From: Roseburia_C amylophila
Lineage (GTDB): Bacteria > Bacillota > Clostridia > Lachnospirales > Lachnospiraceae
DNA: 64,000 bases
Direction of reading: 5' to 3'
NCBI RefSeq assembly: GCF_025567465.1
Contig: NZ_JAOQKI010000006.1
Location: 1-64,000 of the forward strand
Position numbers and translations under genes: made by a program. The notes beneath the pieces were generated by a model. It worked only from the letters and a program-made list of their open reading frames with translations. It was not told where the DNA came from and made no database searches. Shown here in pieces: positions 1 to 9,200 of the stretch; position 1 is the first letter of the stretch; each line of letters starts with the position of its first letter.

Positions 1-300
1 TCCCTGGAACTGTCCCTGCTGCGGCTGTCCCTGGAACTGTCCCTGCTGCGGCTGTCCCTGGAACTGTCCCTGCTGCGGCTGGCTCTGGAACTGTCCCTGC
101 TGCGGCTGACTCTGGAACTGTCCCTGCTGCGGCTGCTCCTGTACCGGTGCTGCCTGCTCTGCCGGCTGCTCCTGTACCGGTGCTGCCTGCTCTGCCGGCT
201 GCTCCTGTACTGGTGTTTCCTGCTCTGCCGGCTGCTCCTGTACTGGTGTTTCCTGCTCTGCCGGCTGTTCCTGTACCGGTGCTGCCTGCTCTGCCGGCTG
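1..300 (-). repeat. Coding tandem repeats (27-bp and 33-bp units)
   Basis: Bases 1 to about 135 hold tandem 27-bp units and about 136-300 hold tandem 33-bp units, nearly identical at DNA level. Both keep the zinc-ribbon protein frame open on the minus strand, so they are coding repeats likely to vary in copy number by slippage. Confidence 0.85.
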
Positions 301-390
301 TTCCATCTCCCCCTTTAATTTCTGGCCACAATTCGGGCAAAAATCTGCATCATCACCCACTTGTGTGCCACAATTTCCACAAAATGCCAT
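1..390 (-). CDS. Zinc-ribbon protein with Gln/Pro-rich repeats (3' end outside window)
   Basis: The gene runs off the left edge; 130 codons are visible. The N-terminus starts MAFCGNCG and holds two CxxC pairs (CGNC and CPNC, residues about 4-22), a classic zinc ribbon. After residue 30 come five copies of an 11-residue unit of the type QPAEQxxPVQE, then at least five copies of a 9-residue unit QPQQGQFQG/S up to the edge. Start chosen at 390 because AGGAGG lies 9 bases upstream; an in-frame ATG at 396 is too close. In Clostridia such proteins usually carry a membrane segment after the linker, but that part is not visible. Function unknown. Confidence 0.8.
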   Translation of the reverse strand, partial: MAFCGNCGTQVGDDADFCPNCGQKLKGEMEQPAEQAAPVQEQPAEQETPVQEQPAEQETPVQEQPAEQAAPVQEQPAEQAAPVQEQPQQGQFQSQPQQGQFQSQPQQGQFQGQPQQGQFQGQPQQGQFQG

Positions 391-521
391 TTTCATTTTC
401 CTCCTTGGTTTTACTATGATATGTTACTTGCTTTTATACATTAACAAGTTAAACTATTTCAATTCTACACAATATTTTGTGGTTGGTCAATCAATTTTAC
501 CAAGAATTTACACTTTAAATC

Positions 522-1385
522 TTATAATTTTCTAGCACAGGCAAGTGCTAATGCTCCCGGTCCGATATGGCAGGATACATTTAAAGAAAGCGGATCCATC
601 ATAATGTCTGTAATTCCAAATTCTGCTTCCACTTCTTTGCGGAATTCCATCGCTGCACTTATATCTCCAGTGTATGCAATACAAAGCTGCATCTCATCCT
701 GACACTCCTTAAAGCGGGATGCATAGTCATCTTTTACTGCTTTTATCATAATGCTTTTTGCCTGCTTTACCGTTCTGGCTTTTGCAAAAGCATCCAGCTT
801 TTCACCCTGAATCTGTAATACCGGTTTTAATTTCAACAATGTTCCCAGTGCTGCTGCTGCCGGTGTAATTCTTCCACCTTTTTTCAGATAGTAAAGGGTA
901 TCTACCATGATATAAATGCTGGACTGGAATTTTGCATCCTCTAAAATATCTTTAATCTCTTTTCCGCTCTTGCCACTCTCTGACAGCCTGATTGCATCAA
1001 ATACGGACTGTTTCTGTGTTACAGAAATTCTCTGATTGTTTACTACAAAAACCTTGCCCTCATACTCTTCATCTGAAGATAATGCTGTTGCTGTCTCACA
1101 GGAACTGCTCAATCCACTGGATAAAGGAATGTATACTATTTCATCATATTCTTTTAAAAGCTCATCCCAACGGTCTGTAAGGTCTCCTACTGCCGGCATG
1201 GATGTTGAAATCTCAGCTCCATCTGTCAGATGCTCATAAAATGTATCCTGTGTCAGATTGATATCCTCAAACAGTGTTTCACCATTTATAAAAAAAGGCA
1301 TTGGTAATACGCTAATCCCTAACTGCTGCGCTTCTGCCTGACGAATTCCACTGGAACTGTCTGTAAGAATAACTACCCTTCCCAT
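522..1385 (-). CDS. DegV family fatty-acid-binding protein
   Basis: 287 residues, full family length. DegV proteins bind a fatty acid between two domains and act, where studied, with fatty-acid kinase (FakA/FakB) to channel host or recycled fatty acids into phospholipid. Visible family marks are TDSSSGI at the N-terminus, STSMP near residue 60, the SSGLSSS loop near 90, YYLKKGGRI near 165 and CHIGPGA near the C-terminus. AAGGAGG stands 8-10 bases before the ATG. It is a stand-alone gene between the zinc-ribbon gene and groESL. Which lipid it binds cannot be told from sequence. Confidence 0.9.
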   Translation of the reverse strand: MGRVVILTDSSSGIRQAEAQQLGISVLPMPFFINGETLFEDINLTQDTFYEHLTDGAEISTSMPAVGDLTDRWDELLKEYDEIVYIPLSSGLSSSCETATALSSDEEYEGKVFVVNNQRISVTQKQSVFDAIRLSESGKSGKEIKDILEDAKFQSSIYIMVDTLYYLKKGGRITPAAAALGTLLKLKPVLQIQGEKLDAFAKARTVKQAKSIMIKAVKDDYASRFKECQDEMQLCIAYTGDISAAMEFRKEVEAEFGITDIMMDPLSLNVSCHIGPGALALACARKL

Positions 1386-1500
1386 TTTTCTTCCTCCTTG
1401 CTATTCAGACTTCATGTTACACAATGAAATAATTGTAACATATTTTGCAAATCAAAACAACTGCCCCCAAAAACTAACATCAGGAAAAAAACTGCATAGC

Positions 1501-1533
1501 AAAACTCCTGACTGCATTATCCGCAGCCAGGAG
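1501..1533 (-). terminator. Rho-independent terminator of groESL
   Basis: An 11-bp stem with one G-U pair (arms 1505-1515 and 1523-1533, 7-base loop) is followed on the minus strand by a T run. It lies 42 bases past the groL stop. Confidence 0.8.
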
Positions 1534-1574
1534 CTCTCTATCCTTACTTTTCAGTAATATATTTTATTTTCTTA

Positions 1575-3197
1575 TTACATCATTCCCATACCTGGGTTTC
1601 CTGCCGGCATTGCAGGAGCATCTTCTTTGATATTTGCTACAACAGATTCCGTTGTAAGTAATGTAGATGCTACAGATGTTGCATTCTGCAAAGCACTTCT
1701 TGTAACCTTAACCGGGTCAAGGATACCAGCTTCTACCATATCTACATATTCTTCTGTTGCTGCATTAAATCCGATACCAGGAGCCGACTCTTTTACTTTA
1801 TTAATAATAACTGCACCTTCAAGACCTGCATTTGCGGAAATGTAATACAATGGAGCCTCCAATGCTTTTAAGATAACCTTTGCACCGGTCTTCTCATCAC
1901 CTTCCAATGTCTCAGCAAGCTTTGCAACCTCTTTGGATGCATGGATGTATGCAGAACCGCCACCTGCGATGATTCCTTCTTCGACTGCTGCTCTTGTTGC
2001 ATTCAAAGCATCTTCCATACGAAGTTTTGCTTCTTTCATTTCTGTCTCTGTTGCAGCACCAACACGGATAACTGCTACGCCGCCTGCCAGTTTTGCAAGT
2101 CTTTCCTGTAATTTTTCTTTATCAAATTCAGATGTTGTCTCTTCAAGCTGTGCACGAATCTGGCCGATTCTTGCCTGGATTTCTTCTTTATTTCCTTCAC
2201 CATCAACGATAACGGTGTTCTCTTTCTTAACCTTAACAGATTTTGCACGGCCAAGCTGTGCCATAGTAGCATCTTTTAATTCCAGGCCAACTTCTTCTGA
2301 AATTACCTGACCACCGGTAAGGATAGCGATATCTTTTAACATTTCTTTTCTTCTGTCGCCATATCCTGGAGCTTTTACTGCTACAACGTTAAATGTTCCA
2401 CGCAGTTTATTTACAATCAATGTAGTTAAAGCTTCACCCTCGATATCTTCAGCAATGATAAGAAGTCTGGAACCGGACTGAACAATCTGTTCTAACAGTG
2501 GAAGGATTTCCTGAATGTTGCTGATTTTCTTATCGGTAATTAAGATGTACGGCTCATCTAAAACTGCTTCCATCTTATCCATATCTGTGCACATATATGC
2601 GGAAATGTATCCACGGTCAAACTGCATACCTTCTACCAGGTCAAGCTCTGTCTGCATGGTCTTGCTCTCTTCAATGGTAATAACACCATCATTGGAAACT
2701 TTTTCCATTGCGTCTGCTACCATGTTGCCAACGCTTTCATCACCTGCGGAAATAGATGCAACTTTTGCAATCTGGTCTTTTCCGGTTACTTTAGAAGACA
2801 TTGCTGCGATTGTTTCAACTGCTTTTTCAGTTGCTTTCTTCATACCACGTCTTAAAACGATTGGGTTTGCACCAGCCTCTAAGTTCTTCATTCCTTCCTG
2901 AATCATTGCCTGTGCAAGAACGGTTGCTGTTGTAGTACCATCACCGGCGACGTCATTGGTCTTGGTTGCTACTTCTTTTACAAGCTGTGCGCCCATATTT
3001 TCGAATGCATCTTCCAATTCGATTTCTTTTGCAATGGTAACACCATCGTTTGTGATTAATGGAGCTCCATATGATTTATCCAGTACAACGTTTCTTCCTT
3101 TTGGTCCGATTGTTACTCTGACTGTATTTGCCAGTTTATCAACTCCAGCCTCTAATGCTGTTCTGGCTTCTGTTCCATATTTGATTTCCTTTGCCAT
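1575..3197 (-). CDS. groL: Chaperonin GroEL (Hsp60)
   Basis: 540 residues, normal length. It forms the double-ring ATP-driven folding chamber together with GroES in the cytosol. Seen: MAKEIKYGTEAR start, the VGPKGRNVV-type loop (IGPKGRNVVLDKSYG), the ATP-binding GDGTTTATVLAQ motif near residue 86, and the GGM-rich tail ending GNPGMGMM. Second gene of the groES-groL operon, 67 bases after groES. Control by HrcA is expected through the CIRCE site in front of groES. Confidence 0.98.
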   Translation of the reverse strand: MAKEIKYGTEARTALEAGVDKLANTVRVTIGPKGRNVVLDKSYGAPLITNDGVTIAKEIELEDAFENMGAQLVKEVATKTNDVAGDGTTTATVLAQAMIQEGMKNLEAGANPIVLRRGMKKATEKAVETIAAMSSKVTGKDQIAKVASISAGDESVGNMVADAMEKVSNDGVITIEESKTMQTELDLVEGMQFDRGYISAYMCTDMDKMEAVLDEPYILITDKKISNIQEILPLLEQIVQSGSRLLIIAEDIEGEALTTLIVNKLRGTFNVVAVKAPGYGDRRKEMLKDIAILTGGQVISEEVGLELKDATMAQLGRAKSVKVKKENTVIVDGEGNKEEIQARIGQIRAQLEETTSEFDKEKLQERLAKLAGGVAVIRVGAATETEMKEAKLRMEDALNATRAAVEEGIIAGGGSAYIHASKEVAKLAETLEGDEKTGAKVILKALEAPLYYISANAGLEGAVIINKVKESAPGIGFNAATEEYVDMVEAGILDPVKVTRSALQNATSVASTLLTTESVVANIKEDAPAMPAGNPGMGMM

Positions 3198-3264
3198 AAT
3201 TTCTTACCTCTTTCTTCTATTTTCCTATTTTATTATTTGTTTTATTTACCAATTATCAATTCGA

Positions 3265-3549
3265 TTATTCTACTACTGCAAGAATATCATTCTGCTTTAC
3301 GATGATATATTCTTCGCCATCCAGTTTTACTTCTGTTCCGGCATATTTAGAATAAATAACCTTCTGTCCTTCTTTTACCTGCATGGTAACTTCTTTGCCA
3401 TCTACCACTCCGCCAGGACCAACTGCGATTACTTCTGCTTCCTGTGGTTTCTCCTGTGCAGCACTTGCTAAGATAATTCCGGATTTGGTTTTTTCCTCTG
3501 CTTTTAACTGTTTTAATACAACTCTGTCTGATAATGGTACTAATTTCAT
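3265..3549 (-). CDS. groS: Co-chaperonin GroES (Hsp10)
   Basis: 94 residues. It caps the GroEL ring. The LVPLSDRVVLKQL start, the mobile loop with KTKSGIILA (residues about 21-29), and the C-terminal IIVKQNDILAVVE strand fit the family. AAGGAGG precedes the ATG by 7 bases. First gene of the groESL operon; promoter and CIRCE lie directly upstream. Confidence 0.98.
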   Translation of the reverse strand: MKLVPLSDRVVLKQLKAEEKTKSGIILASAAQEKPQEAEVIAVGPGGVVDGKEVTMQVKEGQKVIYSKYAGTEVKLDGEEYIIVKQNDILAVVE

Positions 3550-3596
3550 GATTCATTGCCTCCTTGATTCGGTCTCTTTGTTTTCTTTCTTTTTTA

Positions 3597-3623
3597 TTAG
3601 CACTCATTCAAGCCGAGTGCTAA
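3597..3623. promoter_or_regulatory. CIRCE operator (HrcA site)
   Basis: Perfect match to the CIRCE consensus: TTAGCACTC, nine bases, GAGTGCTAA. It sits just downstream of the groES -10 box, so bound HrcA repressor would block transcription start; this is the known heat-shock control of Firmicutes groESL. Confidence 0.97.
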
Positions 3624-3634
3624 CCGATAGTCAT

Positions 3635-3663
3635 ATAATAGTTTCTGCGTCTCTTTTTCGCAA
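3635..3663 (-). promoter_or_regulatory. groESL vegetative promoter
   Basis: On the minus strand TTGCGA (-35), a 17-base spacer and TATTAT (-10), placed so that the CIRCE element covers the start site. Confidence 0.8.
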
Positions 3664-3781
3664 GCCTGACCATTTTTTATTTTTCTTTTGTTTCCTTATA
3701 TTTACTCTTAATATCTCGTTTTTTCTCTCGTTTTCTCACTTTCTTCAATTTGTAACGATTTAATACTTTTTTTAGATTTGT

Positions 3782-4570
3782 TTATGAAATCAGTCCAAAA
3801 TGCTCCAATCCCTTATAAATGCCGTCTTCGTGCAATGGTGCTGTGATATAATCCGCTGCTTCTTTTGCTGCTTTGGTACCATTTCCCATGGCAATTCCAT
3901 GCTGCACATGCTTTAACATTTCCACATCATTGATACTGTCTCCAAATGCATAGGTATCTTCTTTCTCAATACCAAGAAGTTCACAGGTTTTTTCGATGCC
4001 GGACGCTTTGGAAAATCCTTTTGGAATAAACTCTGCGCATGCCGCATCATGCACCAGCGGTGTGAAATTCTCTTCCAGATGGGAAAGTACCTTAAGATAA
4101 GCATCATCCGGTGTGGAGCAGGAAAACTTACTGATTTCCATAATTGCTTCATTTCCCGTTACCGGCAGCAAATCCTCTCCCAATGTCTCTTTTAGTCTCA
4201 AGCCATAAGGGTCTTCTTCAAATTCTTCCAGATCCATATACAAATTCCGGCTTCCCTCATATACCGTAGGAATTCCATACTCTTTTAATATATGTATGGT
4301 ATCCTCTATCAATTCCTGTTCTAATTTTTTATAAAAAAGTGTTTTTCCATCCATCTCTATCCAGGTACCGCAGCCTGCCACAATTCCGTCGAATCCCAGT
4401 GCCAGCAATCTTTCATCCTGAATAAATGCTCTGGTTCTTCCGCTGCAGAGAAATGCCAGCTGTCCATTTTCCCGCAGCTTCCGGATTGCTTCCTTTGTGC
4501 TCTCCGGTATCACAAAATGCTCGTCCCACAATGTTCCATCAATATCAAAAAATACTGCTTTCCTGCTCAT
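3782..4570 (-). CDS. Cof-type HAD-IIB family phosphatase
   Basis: 262 residues from the chosen start. HAD motif I DIDGTL lies at the N-terminus (residues about 8-13), motif II CSGRT follows, and the C-terminal GDSINDVEML is motif IV with its catalytic aspartates. The C2B-type cap between them and the GNGTKAAKEAADYIT tail are typical of Cof/YidA-like sugar-phosphate or FMN phosphatases; substrate not predictable. The open frame extends 22 codons further upstream, but those are basic low-information residues and the internal ATG at 4570 has AAAGGA about 10 bases ahead, so I use it. Confidence 0.9.
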   Translation of the reverse strand: MSRKAVFFDIDGTLWDEHFVIPESTKEAIRKLRENGQLAFLCSGRTRAFIQDERLLALGFDGIVAGCGTWIEMDGKTLFYKKLEQELIEDTIHILKEYGIPTVYEGSRNLYMDLEEFEEDPYGLRLKETLGEDLLPVTGNEAIMEISKFSCSTPDDAYLKVLSHLEENFTPLVHDAACAEFIPKGFSKASGIEKTCELLGIEKEDTYAFGDSINDVEMLKHVQHGIAMGNGTKAAKEAADYITAPLHEDGIYKGLEHFGLIS

Positions 4571-4737
4571 TCTCTTTATGTCCTTTCGCTGTTTTCTTCT
4601 CGCTCTTTTTGTCACAAGGGTTATTTTATGCCCCAAAAGCAGAATGTGTCAACCACGAAAAAGCCGCCTGCCACAGTTCACCTTCCGGCGTCACCATAGT
4701 CAGACGACTTTCTTCTATCATTATATTGTAATTTTCA

Positions 4738-6231
4738 TTACTGTACAGAAAGATAAGAATATCCCATCAGACTTTCGTCTACTTCACGGGCTGCTTCTCT
4801 TCCTTCACGGATTGCCCATACAACCAGGGACTGTCCACGATGCATATCTCCTGCTGTAAAGACATTTTCCACGTTGGTCTTGTAATGACCGGCTTCTGTT
4901 GCCACATTGGTTCTGGCATTTAAGTCTACGCCGAATGCTTTGGCAATGTAATCTTCTGTTCCAAGGAAGCCTGCTGCAATCAGAACCAGATCACAATCTA
5001 ACTTGCTTTCGGAGCCCGGTACTTCCACCATCTGCATCCGTCCGGTCTTTTCATCCTTTTTGCCCTCTAATTTTACGGTTTTTAATCCGCAGAGCTTACC
5101 GTTCTTGTCTTTTAAGAACTCTTTTACGGTTGTCTGGTAAATACGAGGGTCGGAACCGAACATGGCAATTGCTTCTTCCTGACCGTAGTCTGTCTTGCAG
5201 ACTCTTGGCCACTCCGGCCATGGGTTGTTCTCTGCACGCTCATCCGGTGCTTTTGGCATCATTTCAAGCTGGATGACACCGGCTGCGCCGTGACGGATAG
5301 AAGTTCCGACACAGTCATTTCCGGTATCTCCACCACCGATGATAACTACTTTCTTTCCCTTGGCAGAAATATATTTGTTATCTTTAAGCTCGGAATCTAA
5401 AAGGCTCTTGGTAGTTGCCTTTAAGAAATCTACTGCAAAGTAAATGCCTTCTGCATCTCTGCCCGGAGCTTTGATGTTTCTTGGATTCTTTGCTCCACAG
5501 GCTAAGATGACACGGTCATATTCTTTTAAGAGTTTTGCCGGCTTGATGTCTTTTCCAACATTGGCATTGGTAATAAACTCGACACCCTCTTCTTTCATTA
5601 TATTAATCTTACGGTCAATAACCCATTTTTCCAGCTTCATATTCGGGATCCCATACATCAAAAGTCCACCGACACGGTCATCTCTTTCAAATACAGTAAC
5701 GGAATGTCCTCTTTTATTCAACTGGTCTGCTGCTGCAAGTCCGGCAGGACCGGAACCGATGATTGCAACCTTCTTTCCAGTACGGACTCTTGGAGGTTTT
5801 GCTGCCGCATATCCTTTTTCATAGGCATTTTCAATGATTCCATGCTCATTTGCCTTACAGGTTACCGGGTCTTCCCAGTGTCCACAGGTACAGGCTGCTT
5901 CACAAAGTGCCGGACATACTCTTGAGGTAAATTCCGGGAAGTTGTTGGTCTTGGTCAGACGGTTATATGCCTGCTCCCAGTTGTTGGTATACAAAAGGTC
6001 ATTCCACTCCGGTACCAGATTATGCAGCGGACATCCGCTGGTCATTCCCATGATATTCATACCAGCCTGGCAGAACGGCACGCCGCAGTTCATACAACGT
6101 GCTGCCTGTACTCTTTGTTTTTCTTTTGAGAGAGGGGTATGGAACTCGTTAAAGTTCTTGATACGCTCCTTTGGTGCAACCGCTGCTGCATTCTCTCTGT
6201 CATATTCCATAAATCCTGTTGGTTTTCCCAT
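4738..6231 (-). CDS. gltD: Glutamate synthase (NADPH) small subunit
   Basis: 497 residues. It passes electrons from NADPH through FAD and iron-sulfur clusters to GltB for making two glutamates from glutamine and 2-oxoglutarate. The N-terminal cysteine clusters (CMNCGVPFC, SGCPLHN, CPALCEAACTC) bind 4Fe-4S; GSGPAGLAAADQL near residue 155 is the FAD Rossmann loop and IGGGDTGNDCVG near 298 the NADPH loop. It starts 14 bases after the gltB stop, so the two form one operon in the order gltB-gltD. Confidence 0.97.
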   Translation of the reverse strand: MGKPTGFMEYDRENAAAVAPKERIKNFNEFHTPLSKEKQRVQAARCMNCGVPFCQAGMNIMGMTSGCPLHNLVPEWNDLLYTNNWEQAYNRLTKTNNFPEFTSRVCPALCEAACTCGHWEDPVTCKANEHGIIENAYEKGYAAAKPPRVRTGKKVAIIGSGPAGLAAADQLNKRGHSVTVFERDDRVGGLLMYGIPNMKLEKWVIDRKINIMKEEGVEFITNANVGKDIKPAKLLKEYDRVILACGAKNPRNIKAPGRDAEGIYFAVDFLKATTKSLLDSELKDNKYISAKGKKVVIIGGGDTGNDCVGTSIRHGAAGVIQLEMMPKAPDERAENNPWPEWPRVCKTDYGQEEAIAMFGSDPRIYQTTVKEFLKDKNGKLCGLKTVKLEGKKDEKTGRMQMVEVPGSESKLDCDLVLIAAGFLGTEDYIAKAFGVDLNARTNVATEAGHYKTNVENVFTAGDMHRGQSLVVWAIREGREAAREVDESLMGYSYLSVQ

Positions 6232-6245
6232 TTTGCGTCCCCTCC

Positions 6246-9200
6246 TTAATTTCTTGTATTCGCATAAAATGCTTCAATCTGTGCCTGTTCGGAAGACAAT
6301 CCTTTTTCTTCCATCTGAACAATTGCCATTAACATACGATTATAATCGTATGGAATTACTTTCTTGAACTTCGGCAGATACTCACTGAAGTTATCTAAGA
6401 TTTCTTTTCCCTTTTCAGAATTGGTCAAAGCTACGTGTTCTTTAATCATATCTTTTAATTCCATAACATCGTATTTGTTTCCGACTTCTTCTGAGAATAC
6501 CATTTCCTTATTGATTCTGGTATAAAGGTCGTTGTCCTCATCTAATACATAAGCGATACCACCGCTCATTCCGGCTGCAAAGTTTTTACCAGTCTTACCA
6601 AGGATAACCACACGGCCACCGGTCATGTATTCACATCCATGGTCACCGACACCTTCTACTACTGCAGAAGCTCCGGAATTTCGTACGCAGAAACGTTCTC
6701 CTGCCACACCACTGATAAATGCTTTACCACTGGTTGCACCGTAAAGTGCTACGTTACCGATGATGATATTTTCATCCTTCTTATATTTCACACCTGCCGG
6801 AGCGTAGACAACCAGTTTTCCACCGGAAAGTCCTTTTCCGAAGTAATCGTTGGAATCTCCTACCAGTTCTAAGGTAAGTCCCTTTGGAATGAATGCGCCA
6901 AAGCTCTGTCCGCCGGCACCGGTACATTTTACGATAAAGGTATCTTCCTCTAAAGTATCGTCATATTTCTTTGTAATCTCGGAACCAAAGATGGTGCCAA
7001 AGGAACGGTCTGTATTGCTTACTTCTACATCAATGCTTCTCTTCTGTTTCTTATCCAGTGCAGAAGAAAGCTGTTTTAACAGTACAGTTTCGTCCTTGGT
7101 CTTCTCCAGTTCGAAATCGTATACATGTTTTGGATCAAATGTAACTTTCTCCTTTGGTCCTGCAAACGGGTTATTCAAAATCTTGGAAAGGTCGATTTCT
7201 TTTTCCCGGTCTGTCAAATCCTCTCTTACCCGGAGAAGGTCACTTCTTCCTACCATTTCATCAATGGTACGGCAGCCTAACTTCGCCATGATTTCTCTTA
7301 ATTCTTCTGCAATAAACCGCATGAAGTTTTCTACATATTCCGGTTTTCCCGCGAAACGTTTCCGAAGCTCCGGATTCTGTGTTGCGATTCCGGCAGGGCA
7401 GGTATCCAGATTACATACACGCATCATCACGCATCCCATGGTTACCAGCGGTGCAGTTGCAAATCCGTACTCTTCTGCTCCAAGCAATGCAGCAATTGCT
7501 ACATCACGGCCGCTCATCAGCTTACCATCTGTCTCGATTCTTACCTTATTACGAAGTCCGTTCATAATCAGAGTCTGGTGTGTCTCTGCAAGTCCAAGTT
7601 CCCAAGGAAGTCCTGCATTATGGATAGAACTGCTTGGTGCTGCACCGGTACCACCGTCATATCCGGAAATCAATACTACCTGCGCTCCTGCTTTGGCAAC
7701 ACCGGCTGCGACTGTACCCACACCTGCTTCTGATACCAGTTTTACGGAAATTCTTGCATCACGGTTGGCATTCTTCAAATCATAAATCAACTGCTCCAAA
7801 TCCTCGATGGAGTAGATATCATGATGAGGTGGCGGCGAAATCAAGGATACACCCGGTGTGGAAAGTCTTGTCTTTGCAATCCAAGGATATACTTTCTTGC
7901 CCGGAAGGTGTCCACCTTCACCAGGTTTTGCACCCTGTGCCATCTTAATCTGAATCTCTTCTGCACTGACTAAGTAACGGCTGGTTACACCAAACCGGCC
8001 GGACGCTACCTGCTTGATTGCAGAACATCTGTCTAAGCTTGTATGTTTACTTGCGATACGGTCCGGATCTTCTCCACCCTCACCGGTATTGGATTTACCA
8101 TGTAAATGGTTCATGGCAATTGCCAGTGTTTCATGGGCTTCCTTGGAAATAGAACCATAGGACATCGCACCTGTTTTAAATCTTGTTACAATAGAATCTA
8201 CGCTTTCTACTTCTTCAATCGGAACACCTTTTTTCGGGAAATTGAAATCCATCAGTCCACGAATATTTGCATCACGCTCTTCGCTGTTTACAAGATCTGT
8301 GTACTGTTTGAAAAGGTTGTAATCTCCACGTTTGGTTGATTCCTGTAAAAGGTGGATGGTTGCCGGATTGTAAAGATGGCTGTCTGCGCCACTTCTCATC
8401 TTGTGACGTCCCTTGCTGTCTAAAGTAAGGTCTGTCTCTAATCCCAATGGATCATAGGCTGCAGAATGCAGAGTATCTACATCTTTTGCAATGTCTTCCA
8501 GTGTAATTCCACCGATACGGCTTACGGTATTTGTGAAATATTTATCAATTACTGCGGAGTCAATACCAATTGCCTCAAAAATCTTAGAACCCTGATAAGA
8601 CTGAATGGTTGAAATACCCATTTTGGAAGCAATTTTTACGATACCACTGATAATTGCCTGATTGTAATCATGGATTGCTGCATAGTAATCCTTGTCTAAC
8701 ATATGCTCGTCTACTAACTGCTTTACGGTATCCTGTGCCAGATATGGGTTGATTGCACAAGCACCATAACCAAGCAATGTTGCAAAATGATGTACTTCTC
8801 TTGGTTCACCGGATTCCAGAATCATGGCAACTGCAGTTCTCTTCTTGGTCTTTACCAGATGCTGCTGCAAACCGGATACTGCCAGAAGGGATGGGATTGC
8901 CACATGGTTCTCATCAATGCCACGGTCGGAAAGAATCAGGATATTTGCACCGTCACGGTATGCACGGTCTGCTTCTACAAACAGATGATCCAATGCTTTT
9001 TCCAGGCTTGTATTTTTATAATATGTAGTAGGAAGAACCACAACCTTGAAGCCTTCTACTTTCATATTTTTAATTTTCATCAAATCTGTGTTGGTAAGAA
9101 TCGGGTTATCTACCTTTAATACCTGGCAGTTAATCGCCTTTTCTTCCAGCAGGTTACCATCTTCTCCGATATATACGGTAGTTGATGTTACCACTTTCTC

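Noticed and set aside
1..300. CRISPR-like tandem repeats
   Set aside because: Units are contiguous without unique spacers and keep an open frame encoding QPQQGQFQ and PAEQxxPVQE repeats; they are coding.
147..419. Plus-strand 90-codon frame rich in Pro/Leu/Val
   Set aside because: It is the antisense of the zinc-ribbon repeat protein; no ribosome site.
6850..7785. 311-codon plus-strand frame
   Set aside because: Antisense shadow of gltB; serine-rich low-information product without family motifs.
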